A stretch of 64,000 bases of DNA, taken from the NCBI GenBank assembly GCA_903995115.1, contig LR877156.1, positions 372,001-436,000 of the forward strand, read 5' to 3'. This document shows positions 50,061 through 59,573 of the stretch, one piece after another. This DNA is from Angomonas deanei. Lineage: Eukaryota > Euglenozoa > Kinetoplastea > Trypanosomatida > Trypanosomatidae. The notes under the pieces were generated by a model. It saw only the letters and a program-made list of their open reading frames with translations. It did not search any database and was not told where the DNA came from. The position numbers and the translations under genes are program-made. The stretch's first letter is position 1, and each line of letters starts with the position of its first letter.

Positions 50061-52289
50061 TTATTCCACCAGTGAGTGAGGGTGTAAGTGCATGGAACTA
50101 AAAGACACGTCAGCCGTTGGAAGGCCATTCTGACTATTGTGGATAGAGGGACGACCAAGACGTTCATAGTAGAGTGCCTCCCGCAGTCCAGCAATGACGG
50201 CAGTGCTCTCCCGGCAGGCTGCCTCTAGCACCCCTATCTTATCTTGAAGAGAGGTATCCTTTTCTTGTTCTACGGCATCGTTGGCACCATACGGGAGACG
50301 AAGTACAGTAGTGGTCGTCTTCTCTAGTCGTGGCTGCTCATTCACCTTCTTTTCTTTCAGAATTGTCTCAATCATTCGTTTTTCACTGGTCTGTTGGGAC
50401 TCCAATAAGGCCCGCACCTCCCGTTCTTTTTGTAGCTGCTCCCTCGTCTGGATTAGTTTCTGCTCTACCGTGTCGTACTGTGCAATCCACTGAGAGGCCT
50501 CTTTTTGAGTTTCTCTTTTTTCATTGGTTAATGCCTCCGCTAGTCGATCCACCTCGGTCTGCATCTCTATACGGACACGATTTGTTTCCTCCATGACGGT
50601 CTTGTACGCCGCAATCCGTTCTTGTAGTTCATCTTCGAGGGAACGAATACGGGCCTCATCGTGCGCTTGTTGTTCCTTTATCTCCTTTTCTAACCGCTTT
50701 TCGGCCGATTCCTTCTGCCCTTCTAATTCATTCTTGACAGTATCGATCGTTTTTTGCAGTTGTTCTATTTTTTTCTCCGCCTGTGTCTGTTTGTGCTTCA
50801 GTTGGTGTAGTTCCTTGTTTTTCTCATCCAGTCGCTCATTCAGCTTCTTCATCTTTTCGGTTTGCATGTCATTCTCCTCACAGCGGAGTGTATACCGTTT
50901 CTGCAAGTCGGCTAACTTTTTATCCTCACGTTTGAGTTTTTCATGTTGTCCTTGACACATTTTCTGAAGAGCGACGTGCTGTTCCTCTTTTGTTTTGCTT
51001 TCGGATAGCAGCGTCTCATACTGATTCTTGAAGGGTTTTAGCACCTCCACAATCTTCTGCAGTTTTTTTGTCTGCGACCGCAGCGTCTTTTCTTCCTCTT
51101 GCAGACGTGCCTCGTTGGCCTGGAGTGTGCGGTAGTGCTCCTCTCGTTGAAGCGTGTGCGCGCGACCCCGCTGGGCGTGTTCCCCTGCTAACGCATGTTG
51201 TTCCGCCACACAAGTCTCCAACAGTCCCATCCGCTCCGTGCAGCGCTGAAAGAGGAGTTGGGTCTGCCGATCCCGCAGGAAGAGCATTTCGGTCATGAGG
51301 TACAGTTCCCGCTCCTTCTCCTCCAGCTGCTCGCCCGCCCACTGCACCTGTCGCTGGAGATTGCGATTTTCTTCGTTGGTCTGCTGTAACTCTTGTCGAA
51401 TGGTATCGGATAGGACACGCTGCCGTTTGACCAAGTTCTCCCGCTCCAGTGCGAAGGCGTCCTGTTCCTTTTCCAGTGCCACGCGGTGCGCCTCCTGCCG
51501 AGCTAACTGCTGCTGACAGAATAGGGCACACTCGTTGACACAGTCTCGCTGCGTTTCCTCGGTGGACAGGAGGGTACGTCGGCCTCGTGCTTCCTCCTCC
51601 ACCAAGCACTGAAAGGGCACTTGGGAAAAGTGTCGAACGTAACGTTTTGCCATGTCCATGCCAGCCGACCACGAGTCCTGCGCCTCTACCAACGCCTCCA
51701 CATCCTCGACGAGCACCGCCGTGCTGTACTGCAGCTCTGAGGGGCGCTGGAGGGCCACCCGTATCTTGGAGACGCACTCCCGCAGGACTTTATTCTCCTC
51801 TTCCTGCGCCTCGAGCAGCAACTGCTTCTCCCGCACTTCTGTTTGCAAGGAAGTGACCAGCAAACTTTGGGTGTAAAACTGACTGGTGATCTCCTCTCTG
51901 TTTTTGAGGGCCTCCCCCACTAGCTGCTTCATCCGTTTGTTATCCTCGTAGAGACGAAAGATGTCGTCGTCCTTTTCTTGAATCGTCAAAAAGTAGTTTT
52001 TCAGCGCCAAGTCGATTTGGGTGTCGACTTCATCCACGATGGGGGCTTTGCTACTTTGACTAACGTTATGGGAGGGAGTGTCTCCCTTCTGAATAGACAG
52101 CGTCGCCTGCTCCTCGTCCTTTCCTCTCGGTGCGTGAAGGGGGGCCGACCGTGGGGTACAGTTCATATTATGATTATGATTATGATTGGAATAACTGATT
52201 GGGTCCTTGTGGGAGAGGAGACTCTCTTCGTGGTGTGGTCGCACCGGGGAAGGCGGCAGTGCGCTAGAGTAAATATTAGTACTGTTCAT
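50061..52289 (-). CDS. Long coiled-coil protein
   Basis: 742 residues. A disordered His/Asn/Ser/Pro-rich N-terminus (about 1-95; NHNHNHN) precedes heptad-rich coiled coil over about 95-690, with stretches such as QVQWAGEQLEEKERELYLMTEMLFLRD and KLNERLDEKNKELHQLKHKQTQAEKKIEQLQ. A short non-coil region lies near 200-225 (ALVEAQDSWSAGMDMAKRYVRHFSQVPFQ). No motor, kinase or membrane domain is visible. Probably cytoskeletal (flagellum, basal body or subpellicular), by composition only. The start is downstream of a T16 tract and TTAG. Confidence 0.8.
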   Translation of the reverse strand: MNSTNIYSSALPPSPVRPHHEESLLSHKDPISYSNHNHNHNMNCTPRSAPLHAPRGKDEEQATLSIQKGDTPSHNVSQSSKAPIVDEVDTQIDLALKNYFLTIQEKDDDIFRLYEDNKRMKQLVGEALKNREEITSQFYTQSLLVTSLQTEVREKQLLLEAQEEENKVLRECVSKIRVALQRPSELQYSTAVLVEDVEALVEAQDSWSAGMDMAKRYVRHFSQVPFQCLVEEEARGRRTLLSTEETQRDCVNECALFCQQQLARQEAHRVALEKEQDAFALERENLVKRQRVLSDTIRQELQQTNEENRNLQRQVQWAGEQLEEKERELYLMTEMLFLRDRQTQLLFQRCTERMGLLETCVAEQHALAGEHAQRGRAHTLQREEHYRTLQANEARLQEEEKTLRSQTKKLQKIVEVLKPFKNQYETLLSESKTKEEQHVALQKMCQGQHEKLKREDKKLADLQKRYTLRCEENDMQTEKMKKLNERLDEKNKELHQLKHKQTQAEKKIEQLQKTIDTVKNELEGQKESAEKRLEKEIKEQQAHDEARIRSLEDELQERIAAYKTVMEETNRVRIEMQTEVDRLAEALTNEKRETQKEASQWIAQYDTVEQKLIQTREQLQKEREVRALLESQQTSEKRMIETILKEKKVNEQPRLEKTTTTVLRLPYGANDAVEQEKDTSLQDKIGVLEAACRESTAVIAGLREALYYERLGRPSIHNSQNGLPTADVSFSSMHLHPHSLVE

Positions 52290-52482
52290 TGGCTAGAACT
52301 ACTAGCTAATCGAAAAAAAAAAAAAAAAAAAGAGAAAACCGTTTAATACGTTTTACTAATCTCAGTTATGTCCATTACCTGAAAATAACGACAATACACT
52401 GAGCGTGGAGTAAAACACATAACAAATCCGAAGCAATTGCGCTCATCGGTATATACATGATCCAACCAGTGTTCACTGCTCT

Positions 52483-52887
52483 TTAGTCACTATCGCTGTC
52501 GTGCTCCTCTCCTAAGCGACGCACCTCGTCAATCTCATCATTCAAGTCCTCCTCCACCTCCTTCATATCGGACGACATGCGCCGTTTGTTGTTTGCGTTT
52601 GGCGCAAGGTGGGACGCTTTGGGCGGGGGTGCCACACTCTTCTGCGGCGCTGCCTTGTGTGCTGGTGGCTTGGTAGTCGCGGGGGCCCTCTTCTTGGGAC
52701 TATGGGCCGGCTGACCCGTGCTGAGACGGCGCTCAAATTCGTCTAAGGCGTCATTCATCGCTCTGCGCTCCTCGCCGGCGGTGAACTTCTCCTCATCCCC
52801 GGCGGTATCGAGGAAAGGGTCCGCTTCTCTAGTCTTGGGGGGCGCCTTGGAGGTGGGCTTCTTCGCATCGGGCTTAGTGGCTGACAT
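52483..52887 (-). CDS. Small Ala/Pro/Lys-rich protein, acidic tail
   Basis: 134 residues, not recognised. Basic Ala/Pro/Lys repeats flank a central short helix (AGEERRAMNDALDEFERRL). The C-terminal MKEVEEDLNDEIDEVRRLGEEHDSDSD is acidic, with a possible CK2-type Ser end. Codon use is normal, and the gene sits between clear neighbours with its own sense-strand pyrimidine tract. Probably an intrinsically disordered adaptor. Confidence 0.7.
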   Translation of the reverse strand: MSATKPDAKKPTSKAPPKTREADPFLDTAGDEEKFTAGEERRAMNDALDEFERRLSTGQPAHSPKKRAPATTKPPAHKAAPQKSVAPPPKASHLAPNANNKRRMSSDMKEVEEDLNDEIDEVRRLGEEHDSDSD

Positions 52888-53336
52888 TCTGCTGTCCTGA
52901 GGAGGATAATATAGATTTCTGTTTTGAAGGGGGAGGAGAGAGAGATGTAAAAAGGAGTATCAAGGAAGATTTTCATACAGTTCTCAGAAGGACGTACTTC
53001 TCGCAAAGATGAACAAAAGTTTTTTTTTTTTTTTTTTTTTGATCGCTATGTATTTTGATGAAAAGTGTCATTTGTTTTATATTGTTTATTAATCCTAGTT
53101 AGAATTGCCATTGACTTTTTATATTTATTTTTTTGAGTAACAGTTGAACAAAGAAAGGAAATAGTTCATTGTCAAAAGTATTTTGATCAACAGTAGTTGT
53201 CCCTTTCATAAAACAGGTTTTTGATATATTTATATTATTATTTTCTCTTTAAGTTGGTTACTGGTAAATCCGAAAAGTAAAAAAAGGAGAAACAAAAAAA
53301 AAAAAAAAAAGTTGCTTTTAAAAAAATGTTGCTGCA
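52888..53336. other. Intergenic, AT-rich
   Basis: Poly-T on the plus strand near 53021-53040 (sense poly-A) and poly-A near 53296-53310 (sense poly-T). The latter lies just after the DUF423 stop. No gene seen. Confidence 0.4.
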
Positions 53337-53792
53337 TTAGGCCTTGGTGGCGGCAGACATGTAGAGCCCAGCCAACCCAACGTTCACCCACCCCCAAACC
53401 AGAATTAGTCCCGAGGTAGGGGTGATGGGCCCTACGAACATTGGATTGCCAATCTTCAGACTGAGGGCATAGATGGACCCCGCGAAACCGCCAGCCCCAG
53501 CCGTCATCAGCCAGAAACCGGTGGTGAGGTGGTACAAGGCCTGGGTGAGGTTCTTGGCCGTGGGTGTCAGCTCCTCGTGCACCCCAGCGCCGTGGGCCTT
53601 CTGCAGGAGAGGGATCGCCCAGGCTACGGCGGCAAGGGCGGCGGCATGAACAATGTGATATTCATTCGCGGTGTGCCACGCCCGTCGCTTGCGGATGTCT
53701 TGGGAGGTTTTGAGGGAGTGGGTGTTGCCAATGTAGTCGAAGGCAATCGCCGACACACCGAGGAGACTGGAAGTGAGGAGGTACTTGTCCAT
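53337..53792 (-). CDS. DUF423 / TMEM256-like membrane protein, copy a (diverged)
   Basis: 151 residues with about four hydrophobic helices. The second, NEYHIVHAAALAAVAW, carries the Y-H-x-x-H pattern of the DUF423 (YgdD/TMEM256) family. The usual GAFGAH motif of helix 1 is replaced by GVSAIAFDY followed by a polar insertion, so this copy is diverged. Role in any organism is poorly known; mitochondrial or other membrane location is inferred. It stands next to a more typical paralogue at 54226-54648. Confidence 0.6.
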   Translation of the reverse strand: MDKYLLTSSLLGVSAIAFDYIGNTHSLKTSQDIRKRRAWHTANEYHIVHAAALAAVAWAIPLLQKAHGAGVHEELTPTAKNLTQALYHLTTGFWLMTAGAGGFAGSIYALSLKIGNPMFVGPITPTSGLILVWGWVNVGLAGLYMSAATKA

Positions 53793-54225
53793 TGTATTTT
53801 TTTTGTGCGAGAAGTAAAATAATCTATTCCTGTAGATTTAGAATTTAGGGAGAGAAGTAGATAGGAAAGGCGATACAGTATTCTCATATTGACCAATAAT
53901 CACCTTTGTTGGGGTTTAAGACTTTTTTTTTATAGATATTTTAATCACTATTAATTTATATTTTTGATGTTGATTAGTAAATGATGAATACAAAATTGTT
54001 TTTTTATTTCTTTTCTCGTGGTTGTCGTAATAATAAATGCACTAGTGCCATTATTATCATGTTTTTATTTTTAATTGGATTCTTTTGTATTTTTTTTTTC
54101 CGATATGAAAGTTGAACTATTTTTGATTTATACTATAAAAAAAGAAAAGGAATTTTTTTTTTTTTTTAACCAAAAAAAAGTGGAAATTGTAAAACATCCA
54201 CTTCTCCTTCTTTTTTTTTTTTTCA
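53793..54225. other. Intergenic between the two DUF423 genes
   Basis: Very AT-rich, with several T homopolymers on the plus strand. Nothing supportable seen beyond probable UTRs. Confidence 0.4.
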
Positions 54226-54648
54226 TTACAACTTCACCGCAGCGTAGGCGAGGGAGCCCCAACCGAAGAGGAGGAGCGCACTGCTGACGGGCACACCGTA
54301 CTGCAGCTTCTGCACCCACTCCGGCTTGTGCACAGTACAGTGGATGTAACGGCAGGTGGCCAGCAGGACCGTCCCCGCGAAGAGCGCATTGTACCCCGCG
54401 GTGAGGGCACCAGAGCTGGGAAGGTTGGGGTACTGCAGCAAGGTGAACCCGGTGAGGTAGAGCACGATGGAGTGGATGATGTGGTACTGGTTGGCACCGA
54501 GGTACAGCTTGTGCTCCTCTGCAGACATTAACGGCATGAAGGCGTGGGAGCCGAGGGCACCGAAGGTGACACCGAGACCACCCAGCAGACCGGCGCCGAG
54601 CACGCGGAGCTGGGGGACCTTGAGGGATACGAAGGAGTTGGATTCCAT
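54226..54648 (-). CDS. DUF423 / TMEM256-like membrane protein, copy b
   Basis: 140 residues and four hydrophobic helices, with the family motifs VTFGALGSHAF (helix 1) and NQYHIIHSIVLYLTG (helix 2), then FAGTVLLATCRY and a final VSSALLLFGWGSLAYAA. Length is close to the family norm. The start MESNSF is the only reasonable ATG. Function unknown. The pair shares topology and motif order with copy a, so they are ancient tandem duplicates. Confidence 0.85.
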   Translation of the reverse strand: MESNSFVSLKVPQLRVLGAGLLGGLGVTFGALGSHAFMPLMSAEEHKLYLGANQYHIIHSIVLYLTGFTLLQYPNLPSSGALTAGYNALFAGTVLLATCRYIHCTVHKPEWVQKLQYGVPVSSALLLFGWGSLAYAAVKL

Positions 54649-54920
54649 GTTTGTGTGTGTGTAAATAATGAAAACAAAGGTTTTAGTTGAAAACGGGGTA
54701 AGTAGACTGAAAATACTGAGAGCGAGAAAAACTATTAAAAGAGAGAAAAATACATTTCAGGCGGTGTTTATTTCCGTCCTAAACAAATAGTGAACGTACT
54801 TTTTCCATGATTGATAAAGATTTAACACACAGTTTAGCAGTGTAATGAGATACAAGAAAAATAAAAATTTTAAAATAGATCATCTATTAGTTTTTAAAAA
54901 TGAACACTCACCACATTTCT

Positions 54921-57128
54921 TTACGTATTTAGCATCATCTTTTCAGTGATCCATCCGTACAGGTCAATAAAGTCGGAAAAAGAAACGTTGACGCTACACT
55001 TTTTAGGATAAGTGTGCATTTTCTTATTCTTTTCGTTATCCCATTCGAGATGCACCTCGCAGTACTTTTGAGTCGTATTAGGAAAGTATCGTACCCTGTG
55101 ATGAATCATTCTCTCATGAAAGGGTGAAAAGGGCTGTACGTTTTGTTTCTCTTCCAGAAATGTTTGAAGTGCAGAGATCAACAAGTCCATGGAGAGATCC
55201 AACTCAAAATGGGAATAGTGTAGAAATATATTCGTCGTGTTGTGATGAGTTGTGTACTGATGGTTGATGAGTCGTACCCACCACTGCGCCAATGCTAGCA
55301 ACACATCGTCAGTGAAGAAGGCTGCACGATTGGTATACTCCTCCTCCTCATTATTATTAATATCATCCTCGTAACGCAGAAAGGAAGTTTCCTCCAATAG
55401 TTCACGAATCTCACTGTGCGAGTGATTCTTCCTTTTTGTGTTGGCCTGTACGGGTGCTGGACTTCGCTCGATGCTAATCACTTTAATGCTATTATTGTCA
55501 CGATAATGATGGTTGGAGTAAGATACCGTTCTACCTTCTTCATTTGCTTTATCGTCAGGTAAGGAAGGCGGCGACGGCCACTCCGTTACAGTATTGGTGT
55601 TATTCTTCTTTACCTTCTTATTATTATTGCGAAGTTGCTGCGGTGCTTCTTCCTCACTGGAAGTGGACTCCTTGTAACTCCCACTACTACTGTTACTATT
55701 ATTATCATGCAGACGATGTTCATTATTGTTTTCACAATAAAAGGAGGAGATTTCCATCAAGTTTTGGTCCTTAGTTCCTTTTGCTTTCTGTTCCGGTCGA
55801 CCGGACGGCGGATACGGAATGGGACTAATATAATGAGGGGTGATGAATGGTATACTATCGTCATTCTCATGAGAGGATTTTACCGTCCTTTCGGTTCTAC
55901 CACTATGATTTGGATTCTTGTTTGTCGTCTTTTTCAGCTGCACTTGATTAATATCCGTGTAGTGTTGAACACTTTTTGCCCTTGGCTTTCCTTTATTATT
56001 ATTGTTATATTGTATAGGGACGTATTCTAACAATTGCTGACAGAGTGTGGCCGTCTCGCCGTGAGACGGAGAATGCGATGTGCTGTACTTCTCTGCGAGC
56101 TGTCGACTACGAGGGGAGATTTGAGGGGAAAAGGAAATGGTCGTCTCCTCGCTGTCGTCCGCTATTTTTTGTTTAGTTTCGTTCAGCCGAGATAACTTTC
56201 GTTCCTCGTAACTCTGCTGACGTGCCAAAAACTGATTGAAGTCCATTTTTTTGTTGTTCCGTGGGGTCACATTTTTCGTTTCATCCCCGCTGCCTCGCCT
56301 CAAGGGTTCCTGAAACCTGGGAGTGAGCTCCGCGTACGACGATCGCTTGTCGTATTTACCTTTGGAGTAATATTTGTTGATTCTAGGGGAAAAGGTCTCA
56401 TTCGGGTCCTTGAAGTGCTTTTCCGATTTGGAGCAGCGTTCGTTACTATGATGGTTGTCGTTCACGTAACCAGAGTAAAGACGATCCAAGAGAAGATTTA
56501 GTTTTCGTGGCGTTAGTTTGATTTCATTGCCAGCTTGAGGGTCCTCGTCCTGTGAGGAGCTGGAAGGGCTGTTGGGTGCACCACTGCTGCCGTCCTCCTC
56601 CTCTTCTTTCTGGTCTCCATTATTAATCGTATTGCCGTATAATCGATCAATCAGTCGATGGAGCTTCTCCGGTGATAAGGAGACACTCGTGTCACGATGC
56701 TGACTAGTTCCATTCTCGTCTACCGGAGCCGGTTTGGTCGGACTGACGTCCTTGTACCGACTCTTCACGTTGGCGTAACGTTCCACCTCCTTTTGTTTGC
56801 CACTCTTCTTCTTACTACGAGCATCACTGTCTGTAATGCTCTTGAGAGACAGTAACGGTTGCGAGAAGTTGGGGTACTGCACTGGGTGACTATACGTGCT
56901 GACAGGATGCTCGGCATCGCTTTCGGTCGATTCTACAAAGGAAACCCGTTTCGTGTGGTGTTTCCCCTGACGAAGGTATTTCATTGCCTCCGCCTCTTTT
57001 TCTTTCCGTTGTTGTTCTATTTTTTGTTCCCGTCGTTTTTGCCACATTTTTTGGCGGAAATAAAAAGAATCCGCATGTAGTGTGGAATATTTATTGCCAT
57101 TCGCTTCGTCCACGGGTTCGTTCATCAT
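54921..57128 (-). CDS. Asn/Ser-rich hypothetical with S/TP-R motifs
   Basis: 735 residues, largely disordered. A basic helix near 28-55 (KMWQKRREQKIEQQRKEKEAE) is followed by two repeats of one motif (LSPEKLHRLIDRLYG and LTPRKLNLLLDRLYS, about 150 and 210) and several S/TPR motifs (TFSPRINKYYSKG, SFSPQISPRSRQLAEKY). A C-terminal region (about 600-735, from TDDVLLALAQWWVRLINHQ) looks folded. The repeated SPR motifs suggest binding to a repeated partner such as a cytoskeletal lattice, which is inference. Family not recognised. Confidence 0.75.
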   Translation of the reverse strand: MMNEPVDEANGNKYSTLHADSFYFRQKMWQKRREQKIEQQRKEKEAEAMKYLRQGKHHTKRVSFVESTESDAEHPVSTYSHPVQYPNFSQPLLSLKSITDSDARSKKKSGKQKEVERYANVKSRYKDVSPTKPAPVDENGTSQHRDTSVSLSPEKLHRLIDRLYGNTINNGDQKEEEEDGSSGAPNSPSSSSQDEDPQAGNEIKLTPRKLNLLLDRLYSGYVNDNHHSNERCSKSEKHFKDPNETFSPRINKYYSKGKYDKRSSYAELTPRFQEPLRRGSGDETKNVTPRNNKKMDFNQFLARQQSYEERKLSRLNETKQKIADDSEETTISFSPQISPRSRQLAEKYSTSHSPSHGETATLCQQLLEYVPIQYNNNNKGKPRAKSVQHYTDINQVQLKKTTNKNPNHSGRTERTVKSSHENDDSIPFITPHYISPIPYPPSGRPEQKAKGTKDQNLMEISSFYCENNNEHRLHDNNSNSSSGSYKESTSSEEEAPQQLRNNNKKVKKNNTNTVTEWPSPPSLPDDKANEEGRTVSYSNHHYRDNNSIKVISIERSPAPVQANTKRKNHSHSEIRELLEETSFLRYEDDINNNEEEEYTNRAAFFTDDVLLALAQWWVRLINHQYTTHHNTTNIFLHYSHFELDLSMDLLISALQTFLEEKQNVQPFSPFHERMIHHRVRYFPNTTQKYCEVHLEWDNEKNKKMHTYPKKCSVNVSFSDFIDLYGWITEKMMLNT

Positions 57129-57284
57129 TTGTGCTTTTATTCTCTATCAATGTTTTATTACTCTTAATACGATAAAAACGAGAGAGAAACAGTTTCAAAC
57201 ATCACAGCGACGTTTCTTCCATCGCACAACAAAGTGAAAAGACTTTTTTTTCATAATTTTTAAACTAAAAACTGTGAATCCCTC

Positions 57285-59420
57285 TCAGGCCATCATCCAC
57301 TCCTCCCGCAGGACATCTGTGGCGGGGTCGAGGACATCCGGCAGGTTGACTGGCCACACCAGCGGAATGATCGTATGCAACACTAGATCACTCAGTCGTA
57401 AGGTATTAGCGTGTGGGTTGACGGTATACAAGGACCGCACCATCGCCTCTGCCAGGGATGACGCCGTCCCCTCTTGGGGTGTGGCCTCCAACACGTGTTG
57501 CACCAATAAGGTACTAAACTGATTTAAACAGTTTTGTATTTCCGCGCCACTTTTCCCTTCGCAATTCTTGACAAATCGTGCTATTAATAAGTGCTGCACC
57601 TCTTCCTGTGTTTCCTTCTTTTCATTTGACCTTGTCCACCACGTCCACTGGTGGCGCACAACACGCTCAATGAGAGACTGGCGCGCCTCCACCGAAGGGA
57701 GCGGTACCCCTATCACGGTATCCAGCCGCCCGGCCTGCAACAGCAGCGGATCGAGGTGATGCTTGACATTGGTAGCGCCCACAAATAAAACAAAATGATG
57801 GTTCTGCTCCGGGGAGAAGGAGCGGTGATTGCGGTCGAGTAGTTGAATGAAATGGGAGACCAGCCGCGACTCATGATGGGAACCTTTATTGGGCGGATGA
57901 TGATGATTAGAATGAGGAGGGTGCATGGCGTCTTCCTCCTCCCCGTAGCGGGACCCGAAGGCGGCCTGCATCTCGTCCATAAAAATAATACAAGGCGACC
58001 GCTCCACAGCGAGTTGAAAATAGTAATCCAACTTTTTCTCACTCTCGCCCACCTCCGATTGAATCAAATCGGCAATATTAATGGAAAGGAAGGAGGCGGA
58101 GAGTTCCGTCGCCATCGCCTTCGCCAGTAGTGTCTTCCCCGTCCCTGGCGGACCAAACAACAATAAACCGGTAGAAGGTTGCACAAAGTGGTAGGAAGGT
58201 CCGTTTTCGTTCTGGTTGATGGCATGATAGTAGGCCGCGTGCTGCAGGGGGAAGACAAACAGCTGCTTGATCTTTTGTTTCACCTCCTCCAGCCCCGCAA
58301 TGTCGGCCCAGTGGACGGGCGTCACGTCCGTGTAGCTTCCCGCGTGTTTGTACGCATGCACATGAGTATAATTCTCCAATAAAGTGACCTCCCCGTGGAC
58401 TGCCGGATGGGGACTGCTGTGCGAGAGAAATAGTTGAAACATGGTTTGAACACAGTGGACAATTTCAGTGTCTTCCATCTCGGTATTATGGTTGTGATGG
58501 GTGGCAATGTATTCCTCCCAGACGAGGCTGGCAATGTGCGCTAATGCCTTCAGACCACCGTACGTGATACCACCACACTTTAGTAAAATAAACTGAATAT
58601 ACTTTTTAAACGACTCGCTGTTTTTGTATTCTTCACTACGGTGAGGGGATTCCGAAAAGTGCCGTTCTAGAAACGATTCCCTTTCTTTCCCGTTTGGCGT
58701 TTCTAAAAAGTAATACTGATCAAACAAGGATTGTTTTAACACAGTTGGGACGGCAATCTCGTCTCCCGTGTAGACGCCTACCAACACCACGGAACGAATA
58801 GAGATCCCATTATGATTAGAAGAGAGGTGACGAAGAATGGAATCAAAATGAATTCTATTTTCCTCCCCATAAAAACTGTGATTCGTGTTTCCCTTCATAA
58901 AAGTGACGAAATCCGTAAAGAGACTAATGTGCTCTGGCATGTGCAAGTTTTTCGCCTCCCCGCTTCGAAGGTGATTGGGGAGGGAACTGAGATTCTCACT
59001 GACCCCCAACAGCAACTCTAAATGATCGAACACCACTACAATGGAGACCGTGTATTTTACGTCTTGACGGAGACCCACCGTGGAAATATACTGTTGTAAT
59101 TGCCGTATGACTTCTCGTTCTACAATCGTCCTCACTATGTTGGTTTTCGTATTTTGATTCGTACTAGCCTTTAACGTGAGCGCCTTGTGTAAATCTGGCT
59201 TGACATATAGTAATGCACTATTATCCTCATTGGATGCCTGAAAACCATGACGCACAGTTTCTTCCACTAAAAACGTTTTCCCATTCTGAGACGGTCCTGC
59301 AAGAAGGAAGGAGGGACAACACACGACCGCCGCTGAGTCGTCCGTCTGTTCGGCGGGGGACGGCCAAAACTTCAACTGCGACTGTAATAACAGAGCAGCG
59401 AGGGCCGCCTGTGATTCCAT
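57285..59420 (-). CDS. Tandem AAA+ ATPase, Cdc48/AFG2-like
   Basis: 711 residues from MESQAAL. The open frame upstream to 59519 crosses the pyrimidine tract and is excluded. The C-terminal AAA module (about 385-700) is canonical: HWADIAGLEEVKQKIKQ, GPPGTGKTLLAKA (Walker A), IIFMDEMQAAFGSR (Walker B), VGATN (sensor 1) and LLLQAGRLDTVIG (Arg-finger/second region). The N-terminal module has GPSQNGKTF, a degenerate Walker A, and no clear Walker B pair beyond VVVFDHLELLL, so it may bind nucleotide poorly. The layout fits type II AAA proteins (Cdc48, AFG2, Pex1/6). Closest member not decided. Confidence 0.8.
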   Translation of the reverse strand: MESQAALAALLLQSQLKFWPSPAEQTDDSAAVVCCPSFLLAGPSQNGKTFLVEETVRHGFQASNEDNSALLYVKPDLHKALTLKASTNQNTKTNIVRTIVEREVIRQLQQYISTVGLRQDVKYTVSIVVVFDHLELLLGVSENLSSLPNHLRSGEAKNLHMPEHISLFTDFVTFMKGNTNHSFYGEENRIHFDSILRHLSSNHNGISIRSVVLVGVYTGDEIAVPTVLKQSLFDQYYFLETPNGKERESFLERHFSESPHRSEEYKNSESFKKYIQFILLKCGGITYGGLKALAHIASLVWEEYIATHHNHNTEMEDTEIVHCVQTMFQLFLSHSSPHPAVHGEVTLLENYTHVHAYKHAGSYTDVTPVHWADIAGLEEVKQKIKQLFVFPLQHAAYYHAINQNENGPSYHFVQPSTGLLLFGPPGTGKTLLAKAMATELSASFLSINIADLIQSEVGESEKKLDYYFQLAVERSPCIIFMDEMQAAFGSRYGEEEDAMHPPHSNHHHPPNKGSHHESRLVSHFIQLLDRNHRSFSPEQNHHFVLFVGATNVKHHLDPLLLQAGRLDTVIGVPLPSVEARQSLIERVVRHQWTWWTRSNEKKETQEEVQHLLIARFVKNCEGKSGAEIQNCLNQFSTLLVQHVLEATPQEGTASSLAEAMVRSLYTVNPHANTLRLSDLVLHTIIPLVWPVNLPDVLDPATDVLREEWMMA

Positions 59421-59573
59421 TTTTTTTTCTTTTTGGTATGCTGCAAAAAAGAGAAACAAAGAGAAGTGGAATGTACTTTTCCATATTATTGAACCTCTTG
59501 TGCTCTTCCAACAAGACACCGTCGTTCTTTACTTTTACAGTTTTTTTATTTAATAGCGGTATCTCATCCTCCT

